NCBI GenBank assembly: GCA_016707005.1
Contig: JADJIQ010000005.1
Coordinates: 1-64,000 of the forward strand
DNA: 64,000 nt
Reading direction: 5' to 3'
Source of the DNA: Ignavibacteria bacterium
Lineage (GTDB): Bacteria > Bacteroidota > Ignavibacteria > Kapaibacteriales > Kapaibacteriaceae
The position numbers and the translations under genes were made by a program. Below are positions 13,401 through 20,651 of the stretch, in pieces (within the stretch, counting starts at the first letter, position 1; each line of letters begins with the position of its first letter). The notes below the pieces were generated by a model. That model worked only from the letters and a program-made list of their open reading frames with translations. It did no database searches and had not been told where the DNA came from.

Positions 13401-14399
13401 GAAGGTCCCAGCCGTTACACCCGTTGGCGAGAGCTTTGCGCTCGTCACCGAGTTATCGGAGAGCTTCGGAGTTGTTACCACACCATCAGTGAGCTTCGGC
13501 GTTGTGATGCTGTTGTCTGCCAGCTTTGATGTTGTCACTGCACCTGGAGCGATCAGTGGTCCAGGATACGAACCAGTAAGATCGCCACTTGCCGGACCCG
13601 ATGGCGGAAGTGTGGTTGGGATGAGTCCCGGAGCAAGCTTCTGAAGAGTAATAGCGCCGTCAACGACCTTTGTTGTCGTGACCGCACCGTTCTGGATCTT
13701 CGCATTCGTTACTGCACCATCGGCGAGCTTCACCGTTGAGATCGCGCCGTCGCGAACGTCAACCGTTGTGTTCGGTCCGCTTGGATTGCCAACGTTGATC
13801 GTGTTCTCCGGGCTCGTGATCGACATGATGCCGTTGAACGTCACGGTGGATTCAATGTGGATCGTATCGCCGCTGCGCGTAACCGATACGCCGTTGCGAC
13901 CGTTGATCACAAGATCGCCTTGTGCGCTATTCAGACTGCGAACAACGCCGGTTGCGCTGTCGTCAAGTCCACCAGCCTTATCAGCACGCTCTGCACGCAC
14001 TGCATACGGTACAACAGCAAGGCGCGTCCGTGGGAACGGCGGCTGACCCGTAATGGCCGTCTCGAGATAGAGCTGCGTGTTGAAGAAGTCAACGCCATCG
14101 AGTGGTACGTTGGCACCCATCAACACATTGAAGAGCCCCTTCACAACCTGAGTCTGTTGAGTCTCTTCCCACACCAGGTTTCCACCTGTTGGTGCGTCAT
14201 AGAGTCGAAGTACGAGTCCGTATTGACCATCCGTGATCGGGATGCCCTGCGGATTCGTAAGAAGACCCTGGTAGGAGATCTGGCGAGCGATCTGTGCTGT
14301 TGACACAGTGGAAGCCATAACCAGCAAAACGCCCACAAGAAGTGCGGCGATGCGGAAGCGGAACAAGCGGTTCATACAACTGACCATAGTGATGTTCAT
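7419..14399 (-). CDS. Giant secreted repeat protein, phage-tail-fibre-like
   Basis: A 2,326-residue frame whose function is unknown; it is probably an exported fibre or adhesin. ATG codons at 14399 and 14375 are both possible; the second (MNRLFRFRIAALL) gives a compact signal peptide ending STAQ. The first about 130 residues after it (ISYQGLLTNPQG...LVLRLYDAPTGG) match a module common at the head of large fibre-like proteins. Then follow seven copies of a module around G-D/E-L-T-G-T-Y-P-N-P, most followed by stretches such as LADGAVTNSKLG. The C-terminal half is low-complexity (TNTITGTTN, GNTTINDGASAFTTQIGT), punctuated by five blocks around EGIQF..GAFRLG; a sixth lies beyond the stop in broken frame. 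The gene follows a T9SS protein whose stop it touches. The stop at 7419 is probably an indel artefact or decay, with the end at 6289. Long antisense frames here are shadows of the repeats. Confidence 0.75.
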   Translation of the reverse strand: MNITMVSCMNRLFRFRIAALLVGVLLVMASTVSTAQIARQISYQGLLTNPQGIPITDGQYGLVLRLYDAPTGGNLVWEETQQTQVVKGLFNVLMGANVPLDGVDFFNTQLYLETAITGQPPFPRTRLAVVPYAVRAERADKAGGLDDSATGVVRSLNSAQGDLVINGRNGVSVTRSGDTIHIESTVTFNGIMSITSPENTINVGNPSGPNTTVDVRDGAISTVKLADGAVTNAKIQNGAVTTTKVVDGAITLQKLAPGLIPTTLPPSGPASGDLTGSYPGPLIAPGAVTTSKLADNSITTPKLTDGVVTTPKLSDNSVTSAKLSPTGVTAGTFGNTTNIPQVTVDDKGRVTGIVNIPLTNFPWIVPAGGDLTGTYPNPLIAPNAVTTNKILDANVTTPKLADGAVTNSKLGANSVTGDKVVDGSLTINDLAPGTIPTTLPPSGPAGGELTGTYPNPQIQNGVVTTTKLADGAVTNSKLGANSVTTDKILDGTVQAFDLAPGLIPTVFPPSGTAGGELTGTYPNPLVRDGVITTPKVADGAVTNSKLGANSVTTDKILDGTVQAIDLAPGIIPTVFPPSGPAGGELTGSYPNPQIQNGVITTAKLADGSVTGSKLGDNTVTTNKIVDGTIGLVDLQPGLIPTTLPPSGPAGGALAGSYPNPTVAPAAGDQLLTAINNGATVGKLADNRLNTTGVTAGTYGDGANGFVPRVTIDQYGRITAAASQQIFSAQPSGAAGGDLTGTYPAPLINATAGAGSRIVDAVRTDFIAGDADINTPNNLVVLDASNRLPAANASQLTNISAGAITSGVLAIQYGGTNSGTSLVNNRLMWSNGGKIVEAPPMSAGQIFIGTSPTTAPASGSIVAGPGINVTYSNPNLIVSSVDARLAAGTANDQTVRWDAGLNSWVPNTNVLATSAGNVTTNGNLVVNGSTELKGNSDVGVNPNTTNSFGKGANSTNTIGSSTGTHWMFGTTNINANVDANTNIGMMSGNTSSIVLAAGINGNITMENVDLDVPYAFLSLNPFRQVRQTLGTNLALEGIQFQNGAFRLGSENTTINPLLSTRYVNLANQQLNFTGVNGTRTLINLNGAFPSVNITATTNINTTGTDLTTIGSPVSKTIIGGELDPRGVIRNQMGSVVVLDEFEQYGQAQINFGTEANTYIGNPTGAGQQQNVEIAVGGGVGPNGDLKLINIKTEMPIDDLLWIRADNKVRRIPFADLDDEGVHFQDGKFRLGVAASDATPLRTNSYDENRFVNLDAFKLGFTNGSEGVDGVTFFDLNGATSTVGIGEVATASHLLTINGTAQTNAVAMPNVRIRHLGGLEFNPTPDPTQDYVDVNTNGIIIGDLNGDLVKWDESDVIGAFAWLRTGNEIMDGNNILGTLNPVDLDVRTNNVNAMTISNVDQTIGMGAAPSIALARLNVDATALGAPGVGIIANAQDVGMQIGTTGNPVNAIEVDATGVGLLIRKNNPVGPIVGVSIDNSVTGLQVTRALNAIDADGNVLINGDVNVLDDGTNPAGGDGVTLIEFIEGPSQGGANILTVNDNTLNELFRVSKPAPNVADVRIGNLLNDGQLNIHNGAPAGLAQINVDPTLAAVRGYLIPTIEGPGTFAVAIGQGNVDDILLSNGTGNRAIWTGSSIAEQGVSYVNEGGPKRFRMGGLANTDVPFLDNRFVNLNTFNLSFTANGGANTPLQIVGGANSGLNLTADGAGAITALGTTNVNATGAAATTIGGNGNTTSILSNTINIGTGAFATAVNVGTATNTNTILGTTNADGNTTVNDGASAFTTQIGTAGNTGAVTIGNTSNTVSILGGTNTITGTTDVNTTGNAATTIGSLANTSPVAIRANNNITIDVNATTNNLILNNILSLSPIQDVLWITAGNEVRRAAFTSIANEGIEFESGAFRLGGTPDGTNPLVSDRYVSFDGVGGQLTFSTFTSERMLRFTTAGNVEINANGNGSTTIGSATAGVFSAQSAGNASITAGATLSLDAVTINANTGTGNVNIGNAAGTNTILGSTNADGNTTINDGASAFTTQIGTGGNTGLVTIGSATNAVSILGATNTITGTNNNINGITTVVGTTDVNVTGTANTTIGNTAAGATTVTLNAGTTGNIVMGGVDVDATPINLLSLNGANEVRQTALSGMADQGLQYEGGQFRLGNSTNGLTPITSGRFVRVGGGGNLTFNTAGNTMLDLANTGNVGISTTGGGTTTIGSAAAGTVTVRAPQVNINATGGNTSIGLIGSTNTITGTTNLVSGGTNTVTSTGNNNITAVATNAITGQNNNITAIVGANTISGTTNINTGVSPSSTVIGNTTVLGGSVTPNAGTAGNIVMGE

Positions 14400-14953
14400 T
14401 ATCGAAGGATGTTGAGCCGTTGCATACGGCGTAGTGGAGTACCGGAGGCCGTAGTGCCCTCCACTTCATACATGTAGGTGCCTGCGGCAAGGGGCGCACC
14501 ATTGTTGTCGACTGCATTGAAGGCGATCTCTTGCGAGCCCGCCGCGGACACGTCTGCTGTGATCGTGCGGACAAGATCACCGATGAGATTGAAGACGCGT
14601 ACTGTTACACGTCCATCCATTGGGATGGTAAAGCGGATGGTTGTGGACGTTGAGAACGGGTTGGGATAGTTCATCACGTCACCGGCCAAGGCGTTGTCTG
14701 ACTCTTCATCCACGCCTACGAGGCCGAAATCGAGCGGGACCCAGAAGCCCTGGTGAGCGATACTGCCATCAGGTCGAACTTGGGTGAAGATCACCGTCTG
14801 CCCTACCGTTGACGACAGAAGTGTGCTACCGTCACCGGCCGGAAGAGCGAGAGTACCGCCATTTCCAACCACGGTTCGCACGAGCTGCGTCTGCGCCGGA
14901 AGGTATTCCGCGCTACACGTGACCAGCAATAAAAGGAGGACCAAACGTCCCAT
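14399..14953 (-). CDS. Secreted protein with T9SS type A sorting domain
   Basis: A 184-residue protein with an N-terminal signal peptide (MGRLVLLLLLVTCSAEYLPAQ) and a C-terminal sorting domain of about 85 residues: NYPNPFSTSTTIRFTIP, then VRVFNLIGDLVRTI, then GTYMYEVEG. That tail is the signal recognised by the type IX secretion machinery for export across the outer membrane. The roughly 75 residues between are short and of unknown role; part of this stretch (SSTVGQTVIF, IAHQGFWVPLDFG) is typical of small T9SS proteins preceding fibre proteins. It is the first gene of a minus-strand pair with the giant repeat protein, whose first possible ATG overlaps this stop. The two may be made together, this one perhaps helping to place the fibre at the surface (inference). 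Confidence 0.8.
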   Translation of the reverse strand: MGRLVLLLLLVTCSAEYLPAQTQLVRTVVGNGGTLALPAGDGSTLLSSTVGQTVIFTQVRPDGSIAHQGFWVPLDFGLVGVDEESDNALAGDVMNYPNPFSTSTTIRFTIPMDGRVTVRVFNLIGDLVRTITADVSAAGSQEIAFNAVDNNGAPLAAGTYMYEVEGTTASGTPLRRMQRLNILR

Positions 14954-15157
14954 AGAGTTCCCTCTTCAAAAAAGTGCCCTACCTAGGGGTAGCGAAGATA
15001 GAGGGGTATTGTACCTGCCCGACTACGTATAACTATGACAATGAAGGTACTTGCGAAGATTGGTTGTATCTACGTACGGAGTTCATGGTAAAAGGACGCA
15101 TAAAACTGCATTTAGAGCCGTAATACCACGGCCGTAGAACTATGCAGAGGCGGTTTA

Positions 15158-15274
15158 TTACTTTTCTTTCTTTGCTTCTTGTTGGCGGTAGGCGATGATA
15201 TAGGCAACGATTTCGTTGGTTAGATCGATCAGATCGTACGTGAGACTGTCAATTGTATGAAGGTCGCACGTCAT
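15158..15274 (-). CDS. Possible small ORF after queC
   Basis: A 38-codon frame starting inside the end of queC and ending in YIIAYRQQEAKKEK. Its second half looks like an amphipathic helix, but there is no recognisable family and no clear ribosome-binding site. It may simply be 3' sequence of the queC transcript. Weak call. Confidence 0.2.
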   Translation of the reverse strand: MTCDLHTIDSLTYDLIDLTNEIVAYIIAYRQQEAKKEK

Positions 15275-15935
15275 ACCCGATCGGATCTGCAATGCCGGCT
15301 TGTTCGAATCCGCGCAGGCGGAGTGCGCAGGAGTCACATGTGCCGCAGGCAGTATCCTCATTGCGATAGCACGACCACGTGTGTTCCAATGGTGCGCCAA
15401 GTTCTATCCCTCGTTCAACGATCTCTCGTTTTGAGAGAGTGATAAGGGGCGTCACAATTCGCACGCGTGGTCCAGGTTTCGTACCAAGGTGGACAACTTC
15501 TTCAAAGGCCTGGAAGAATACGGCCCTGCAATCGGGGTAACCGCTGGAGTCTTCCTCCACAGCGCCGATGTAGATGGCCGTGGCGGAGAGCACTTCTGCC
15601 CAACTCGCTGCTATCGCGAGGATATTCGCGTTCCGGAAAGGAACGTAGGACGTGGGGATCTCAGTGGCGTCGAGATGTGCCTCTTCTACGTCGATCGTTT
15701 TGTCGGTAAGGCTGGAGCCCCCTATCGAGGCGAGATGGGAGATGTCCACCACCAGTCTCTGCGAGATGGCATAGTGGTCACAGATCTGCGTAAAGGCTCT
15801 GAGCTCTCGGGCCTGCGTGCGTTGTCCGTAGTTCACGTGGAGAGCCGCAACCTCACATCCATCACGTAAGGCCTGTGCCAGCGTAACGCAGCTGTCCATT
15901 CCTCCGGAAAGGAGTACTACAGCCAGCGAACTCAT
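15249..15935 (-). CDS. queC: 7-cyano-7-deazaguanine (preQ0) synthase
   Basis: Makes preQ0 from 7-carboxy-7-deazaguanine, ammonia and ATP in the queuosine/deazaguanine pathway. The 228-residue protein has the ATP-binding motif LLSGGMDSCV at residues 8-17, the conserved FRNANILAIAASWAE block, and a C-terminal zinc-binding cysteine cluster (CYRNEDTACGTCDSCALR). Length and motifs are typical. It overlaps the end of the preceding broken thioredoxin frame by 4 bases, so it is probably the last gene of the transcript that carries frr. No other queuosine gene is nearby, so preQ0 may feed tRNA modification made by genes elsewhere. Confidence 0.95.
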   Translation of the reverse strand: MSSLAVVLLSGGMDSCVTLAQALRDGCEVAALHVNYGQRTQARELRAFTQICDHYAISQRLVVDISHLASIGGSSLTDKTIDVEEAHLDATEIPTSYVPFRNANILAIAASWAEVLSATAIYIGAVEEDSSGYPDCRAVFFQAFEEVVHLGTKPGPRVRIVTPLITLSKREIVERGIELGAPLEHTWSCYRNEDTACGTCDSCALRLRGFEQAGIADPIGYDVRPSYN

Positions 15936-17108
15936 TTAGCGGCCTTGATCTTTACCAGGAGTGCCTCGGTCTCTTTCACGTCAGCACCCGATGCCTTGCC
16001 ACCCTTAATTGCACGCTCCGCTTCTGTGCGTGCTTCTGTGTAACGACCTGCCTTGTACAAGAGTGCAGCATGGGTATCAACCATCATCCAGCCAGCTTTC
16101 GAGCTTTGACAGATCTTCCCCATCGCATACAGGGCATCGTTGATCACAGATTTGTCTGAGCACTTTTCGTAGATACTCCACGACAACTCATTGATCTCAT
16201 CAACGTGACGTTCGTAGTCCATCCGATCGGCCATCGACCGCGCAGTACTTCATACCATAGACCAAGTTCCCGTGCGCTGTCCGTAGAGTCCATTGTACCG
16301 ATACATCAAGTGCTCTTGCTTTTCCAGAGGAAGGTCACTCTCAATCGCAATTGCCTTCTTGAGCCATGAGGGATCTTTCAATGCAACGGCTCTGTTGAAA
16401 TAGCGCTGAGATGCCTTATTGCGCAGCTGGGCTACTTCGTCTCCATAACGAGAACGGTATTCAGACTCGTGAGCAAGTGCCCACTGTTCCCATTCTTCGC
16501 CGAGATCCTGACGGAGCAAAACGCCCCATGCTACTTCATCGTATTTGTACTGGTAGGACTCAAACCAAGCGCGAGAAACGGCTGTATCCGGGAATCTTCT
16601 CGAAGATCCCTTGAGGAATGAGATCCGATGCCATTCCGGGAAGTTGAGTTTGAGTTCGGGCGTCACCCCTGGGGCCTTCAAACGTTTGGGCCGGATCCTT
16701 GGCATCTGCTAACGAGACCAGCCATTTCTCAGGGGGCTGATAACCGGATACTCGATAGGTTGGGATCCCTTCTGCTGTAAAGACCATAAACGTTGGGTAG
16801 GACGAAATGCGGTACTTCATCGCAACATCCACGCCCTCACCGGTCTCCATTTCCATCTTCACGCAAACAAACGAAGCGTTCATCACCTTCGCTACCTTGG
16901 GATCACTGAAGGTCTCCTTGTCCATCACCTTGCACCACCCACACCAGTCGGTATAGGCATCCAGGAAGATCGGCTTCCCAGTGGACTTCGCCAAGGTGAG
17001 TGCCTCATTCCACGATGTGATCGTGGTGAAGGCAACTCCATCTCCTGCGCTGAGCATAGCAGCTGAGCACACAAGACAGACGGCAAGAACAAACCCACGC
17101 ATGATCAC
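15932..17108 (-). pseudogene. Thioredoxin-family protein with C-terminal helical repeat domain, broken by a frameshift and an in-frame stop
   Basis: Three pieces form one protein of about 390 residues. Piece 1 (17108-16560) has a signal peptide (MIMRGFVLAVCLVCSAAMLSA), the redox motif DWCGWCK and the cis-proline region SSYPTF, so it would be a periplasmic thioredoxin. The frame then shifts at GGCCCCAGGGG (about 16665-16690), and piece 2 (16705-16250) continues TPELKLNFPEWHRISFLKG...QRTGTWSMV. A TGA at 16250-16252 interrupts, and piece 3 (to 15932, frame open from 16234) carries on in the same frame with EINELSWSIYEK...VDTHAALLYKAGRYTEA, a TPR-like end seen in Bacteroidota thioredoxins. It starts by overlapping the end of frr and ends overlapping queC. 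If the breaks are real, piece 1 might still make a short thioredoxin. Confidence 0.75.
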
Positions 17109-17665
17109 TCCTCCATTACTTCTTTTTCTTTGGCCACAAGGATGGTGTCGATGTCCTTGATGTACTTATCGGTGTTCTTCTGAATGTCGTCTTCACCGCG
17201 CTTGCGATCGTCTTCGCTGAAATGTTCTTTCTTCTCAGCTACCTTCAGTTCTTCGTTCGCATCGCGACGGATGTTGCGAACTGCTAGCTTGCCTTCTTCG
17301 GCCATTTTCTTGCACTGCTTAACAATGTCTTTCCGACGTTCTTCGGTAAGGGGCGGTACAGAGATACGGATGATCTGACCATCATTCTGCGGCGTGATGC
17401 CAAGATTCGCAGCAAGAATGGCCTTCTCAATGGTGCCCAACACCGTACGATCCCATGGCTGAATAACGATCGAGCGCGCGTCCGGCACCGACACACTGCC
17501 AACCTGAGCAAGCGGTGTTGCTTCTCCGTAATACTCCACCTTGATCGCATCGAGCATTGAAGCCGAAGCTCTTCCCGTGCGAACCTTGGAGAGTTGTTGC
17601 TGAACGTGCTCTACAGCCTTGTTCATGTGAACAGCTGCATCATCGACGATGTTCTTTACTGGCAT
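17105..17665 (-). CDS. frr: Ribosome recycling factor
   Basis: Splits the post-termination ribosome together with EF-G. The 186-residue protein is of normal length and has the family signatures KVRTGRASASMLDAIKVEYYG near residues 26-46, SVPDARSIVIQPWD and RKDIVKQCKKMAEEGKLAVRNIRRD. It follows pyrH with a gap of 3 bases, the usual order in this operon, and its stop overlaps the start of the thioredoxin-family gene. Intact. Confidence 0.98.
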   Translation of the reverse strand: MPVKNIVDDAAVHMNKAVEHVQQQLSKVRTGRASASMLDAIKVEYYGEATPLAQVGSVSVPDARSIVIQPWDRTVLGTIEKAILAANLGITPQNDGQIIRISVPPLTEERRKDIVKQCKKMAEEGKLAVRNIRRDANEELKVAEKKEHFSEDDRKRGEDDIQKNTDKYIKDIDTILVAKEKEVMEE

Positions 17666-17668
17666 TGC

Positions 17669-18382
17669 TTATTCCTTAACGATCGTTGCTACTGGTTCAC
17701 CGAGAAGGAGGCGACGGAGATTGCCGCGCTCATTCATGTTGAAGACGAGGATCGGTTTCTTGTTCTCACGGGCCATCGTAATGGCCGTCATATCCATCAC
17801 ACGCAGATCACGATCCAAGGTCTCTTTGTAGGAGATCTCTTTGAATCGTTTTGCATCGGTGTGTTTCTCAGGGTCTTTATCGTAGATACCGTCTACGCGA
17901 GTTCCCTTGATCACAACATCGGCCTCGATCTCCACGGCGCGGAGAACCGCTGCTGTGTCTGTTGTGAAGTAGGGGTTGCCGGTTCCTGCACCAAAGACAA
18001 CTACTCTGCCCTTTTCGAGGTGTCGCATCGCACGGCGTCGGATGAAGGCCTCTGCGATCTGGTCCATGCGGATTGCGGTCTGGAGTCGCGTCGGTACCCC
18101 GAGCGACTCCAGCGCATTCTGAAACGCAAGACAATTGATGACCGTGGCAAGCATTCCCATGTGATCGCCGGACACCTTGTCGATGCCCATGCTCTCTGCC
18201 TGCATACCACGATAGATGTTTCCGCCACCGAAGACAATGCCCATCTCTACGCCAAGGTCGCGAGCTTCCTTAACGTCCTCTGCGAACGCGCGCAGAGCAT
18301 TGGCATCGATGCCATACTGTTGCTCACCCATGAGCGATTCGCCGCTAAGCTTGAGCAGGATGCGCTTGTAGAGCGGAGCCAT
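17669..18382 (-). CDS. pyrH: UMP kinase
   Basis: Phosphorylates UMP to UDP in pyrimidine nucleotide synthesis. The 237-residue protein belongs to the bacterial amino-acid-kinase-fold UMP kinases: KRILLKLSGESLMG at the start, the FGGGNIYRG loop near residues 51-59, DHMGMLATVINCLAFQNALE, and GTGNPYFTTDTAAVLRAVE. It sits between tsf and frr as in many bacteria, about 30 bases after tsf. Intact and of normal length. Confidence 0.98.
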   Translation of the reverse strand: MAPLYKRILLKLSGESLMGEQQYGIDANALRAFAEDVKEARDLGVEMGIVFGGGNIYRGMQAESMGIDKVSGDHMGMLATVINCLAFQNALESLGVPTRLQTAIRMDQIAEAFIRRRAMRHLEKGRVVVFGAGTGNPYFTTDTAAVLRAVEIEADVVIKGTRVDGIYDKDPEKHTDAKRFKEISYKETLDRDLRVMDMTAITMARENKKPILVFNMNERGNLRRLLLGEPVATIVKE

Positions 18383-18412
18383 GGCTGCCTCTCGATGGTT
18401 GTACGGAACGAG

Positions 18413-19267
18413 TTAGACCTTATCGCCAAGATTGTAGCGTACGAAGGAAACAACCTTCACATCGCCACCAGAAAGCTTGCCGATCTCTGCAACGATGTCT
18501 GACACCTTCTTGCTCGGATCTTTGACGAAGGTCTGCTCGATAAGAACTTGCTCTTCGTAGAACTTTCCGAGACGACCCTGAGCAACGCGCTCAGCGATGT
18601 CTTCCTTCTTGCCTTCTTCGATGGCTTGCTGCTTGTAGATCTCGAGTTCCTTTGCAAGAACTTCTTGATTCACTTGCGAACGATCCACGAACATCGGCTG
18701 CATGGCAGCTACCTGCATCGCTACATCACGAGTAAGGGGCTTGATCTCATCGCTACCGGCGGCTCCATCGAATTCCACGAGCACACCAAGGCGCGAGCCG
18801 GCGTGAGTGTATTCCATAACGCGACCATTTGTAGCGATACGCTCGTAGCGGCGCAGACCGATCTTCTCGCTGAACTTTGCAAGGATCTCATCGCGGAGAT
18901 TGCCAAGTGTCTTGCCGTTGGATTCGATCGTCCAAAGCTGATCTTCAGATGTGATCGGCTGAGCAAGGATAGCATCGCAGATCGCTGTAGCGAACGCAAC
19001 GAACTCATCGTTGCGAGCAACGAAGTCTGTCTCGCAATTCACTTCTACGATAGCTGCCGTCTTGCCGTCTGCCGATGTCTTCACAACTACGATACCTTCG
19101 TTGGCATCGCGGTCTGCACGCTTCGCTACCGAAGCTGCTCCACGCTTGCGAAGCCAATCGATGGCTGCCTGCATGTCTCCGGCCGCTTCTTCAAGGGCCT
19201 TCTTGCAGTCTGCCATACCGGCACCGGTCTTCTCGCGGAGTTCTTTGACTGTTTGTGCGCTGATCAT
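18413..19267 (-). CDS. tsf: Translation elongation factor Ts
   Basis: Guanine-nucleotide exchange factor for EF-Tu. The 284-residue protein starts MISAQTVKELREKTGAGMADCKKALEE, containing the UBA-like helices and the TGAGMxDCKKAL signature, followed by the core pattern VVEVNCETDFVARNDEF and a C-terminal coiled region ending SFVRYNLGDKV. It follows rpsB by about 35 bases. Intact. Confidence 0.98.
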   Translation of the reverse strand: MISAQTVKELREKTGAGMADCKKALEEAAGDMQAAIDWLRKRGAASVAKRADRDANEGIVVVKTSADGKTAAIVEVNCETDFVARNDEFVAFATAICDAILAQPITSEDQLWTIESNGKTLGNLRDEILAKFSEKIGLRRYERIATNGRVMEYTHAGSRLGVLVEFDGAAGSDEIKPLTRDVAMQVAAMQPMFVDRSQVNQEVLAKELEIYKQQAIEEGKKEDIAERVAQGRLGKFYEEQVLIEQTFVKDPSKKVSDIVAEIGKLSGGDVKVVSFVRYNLGDKV

Positions 19268-19303
19268 GATTCGATTTCCGTTCTGTAGTTCAGTTTGTGA
19301 GGA

Positions 19304-20119
19304 TTAATGCTCAGAGCCTTCGGTCTTGCCTGGCCCCTTGCGGGTGCGGAGCTGACGGCGAACCTTTGCATCGTCGCTCTCGGTGTCCTTCCCTGCTGCT
19401 TCACCAGCGGCTGAGAATTCTGCAGTCTTTACACGTGCGATCTCGCGACCTTCGGCAATGGCATCAGCGATGACCTTTGTGATGAGATCGACCGACTTGA
19501 TCGAATCATCGTTGGCCGGGATCGGGAAGTCTGCTTCGCCCGGATCGGAGTTCGTATCAACGATACCGATCACCGGAATGCCAAGGATCTTTGCTTCCTT
19601 GATGGCGAGGTGTTCCTTCTTGATGTCAACTACGAAGAGGAGACCCGGGATACGCGTCATGTCCTCGATACCGCCGAACACCTTACGCAGACGATCGCGC
19701 TCGCGACCGAGCATGAGGCGCTCTTTCTTGGTGATCTTCTCAAACGTTCCGTCGATCTCCATCTTATCGATAGCACCGAGGCGCTTGATCGACTTACGGA
19801 TCGTTGTGAAGTTGGTGAGCATTCCACCTAACCAACGCTCAGAAACGTAATTGGAGCCCGAACGCTTCGCTTCGTTCTCAACAGCACCCTTGGCTTGATT
19901 CTTCGTACAAACGAAGAGTACGCCACGGCCCTGCGATGCTACTTCCATAGCAGCTTCACGCGCGATGTCGATCAGGAGTTGTGTCTTGCGCAGATCAATG
20001 ATGTGGATCCCGTTCCGTTCCATGAAGATGAACGGACGCATCTTTGGATCCCAACGGCGCGTAAGGTGGCCGAAATGTGCTCCGGCTTCGAGCAGTGCCT
20101 CAACGGTGACTGCTGGCAT
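19304..20119 (-). CDS. rpsB: 30S ribosomal protein S2
   Basis: Structural protein of the small ribosomal subunit. An open frame extends upstream to 20233, but the family start is MPAVTVEALLEAGAHFGH at 20119, giving 271 residues; the upstream stretch lies in the spacer after rpsI and encodes no conserved sequence. Signatures include FGHLTRRWDPKM, HIIDLRKTQ, NQAKGAVENEAKR, RWLGGMLTNFTTI and IVDTNSDPGEADFPIPANDD. The C-terminus carries a charged tail (TRKGPGKTEGSEH). The 130-base spacer before it holds a repeat fragment and a 12-base palindrome. Confidence 0.97.
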   Translation of the reverse strand: MPAVTVEALLEAGAHFGHLTRRWDPKMRPFIFMERNGIHIIDLRKTQLLIDIAREAAMEVASQGRGVLFVCTKNQAKGAVENEAKRSGSNYVSERWLGGMLTNFTTIRKSIKRLGAIDKMEIDGTFEKITKKERLMLGRERDRLRKVFGGIEDMTRIPGLLFVVDIKKEHLAIKEAKILGIPVIGIVDTNSDPGEADFPIPANDDSIKSVDLITKVIADAIAEGREIARVKTAEFSAAGEAAGKDTESDDAKVRRQLRTRKGPGKTEGSEH

Positions 20120-20175
20120 AATAGACCTCGAGTTGTAATGGATGAATCCTCTGTGTGGTTCGAACCCCCGGACCC

Positions 20176-20243
20176 ATTGCCCCCTTCGACAAGCGAAGAA
20201 TGACAGCGGGCTCCACCGGGGGAATTCCCACACATGTGTGTTG
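20176..20243. repeat. Palindromic repeat fragment in the rpsI-rpsB spacer
   Basis: The spacer contains CTTCGACAAGCGAAG (a 5-base stem with a short loop) followed by AATGACAGCGGGC, resembling dispersed extragenic repeats, and the perfect palindrome CACACATGTGTG at 20232-20243. It sits in the leader of rpsB, where folding could matter for expression, but no known ribosomal leader structure was recognised. Confidence 0.4.
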
Positions 20244-20251
20244 TTGTTTTC

Positions 20252-20638
20252 TTATCGCTTGGAGAACTGGAAGCGCTTACGAGCCTTCTTCTGTCCGTAC
20301 TTCTTGCGCTCAACCATACGCGGATCGCGTGTGAGAACGCCAGCAGGACGAAGGGCTGCACGGAGCTCCTCGTTGTACGTGACCAACGCACGAGCAACAC
20401 CAAGACGGACAGCGCCGGCCTGACCACTCTTGCCGCCACCACGTACGGTCACATACACATCGAACTGTTGGTTCGTCTTCGTCAGCTCAAGCGGAAGCAG
20501 AGCGTCGTGACGGTAATTCTCAACAGTGAAGTATTCTTCGATCGGTTGGCGGTTCACAAGAACGTTACCCGTTCCGCTCATGAGGCGAACTTGAGCTACA
20601 CTTGTCTTGCGACGGCCGGTTCCAGCATACATCTTCAT
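20252..20638 (-). CDS. rpsI: 30S ribosomal protein S9
   Basis: Small-subunit protein whose C-terminal tail reaches the P site. The frame is open to 20731, but the family start is MKMYAGTGRRKTSVA at 20638, preceded by GGAGACC as ribosome-binding site; this gives 128 residues. Signatures are GTGNVLVNRQPIEEYF, RGGGKSGQAGAVRLGVARAL and the ending DPRMVERKKYGQKKARKRFQFSKR type tail. It follows rplM by about 13 bases. Confidence 0.98.
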   Translation of the reverse strand: MKMYAGTGRRKTSVAQVRLMSGTGNVLVNRQPIEEYFTVENYRHDALLPLELTKTNQQFDVYVTVRGGGKSGQAGAVRLGVARALVTYNEELRAALRPAGVLTRDPRMVERKKYGQKKARKRFQFSKR

Positions 20639-20651
20639 AAGGTCTCCAGGT

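Noticed and set aside
7419..14399. Prophage tail-fibre locus
   Set aside because: The protein has a signal peptide and no capsid, terminase, tail or lysis gene is near.
16250..16252. TGA as selenocysteine or recoded Trp
   Set aside because: No selenocysteine element was seen and TGA is used as a normal stop elsewhere in the window, so error or decay is simpler.
20150..20225. tRNA-like T-arm (GGTTCGAACCCCCGG) in the rpsI-rpsB spacer
   Set aside because: No acceptor, D or anticodon stem can be folded around it; it belongs to the repeat-containing leader.
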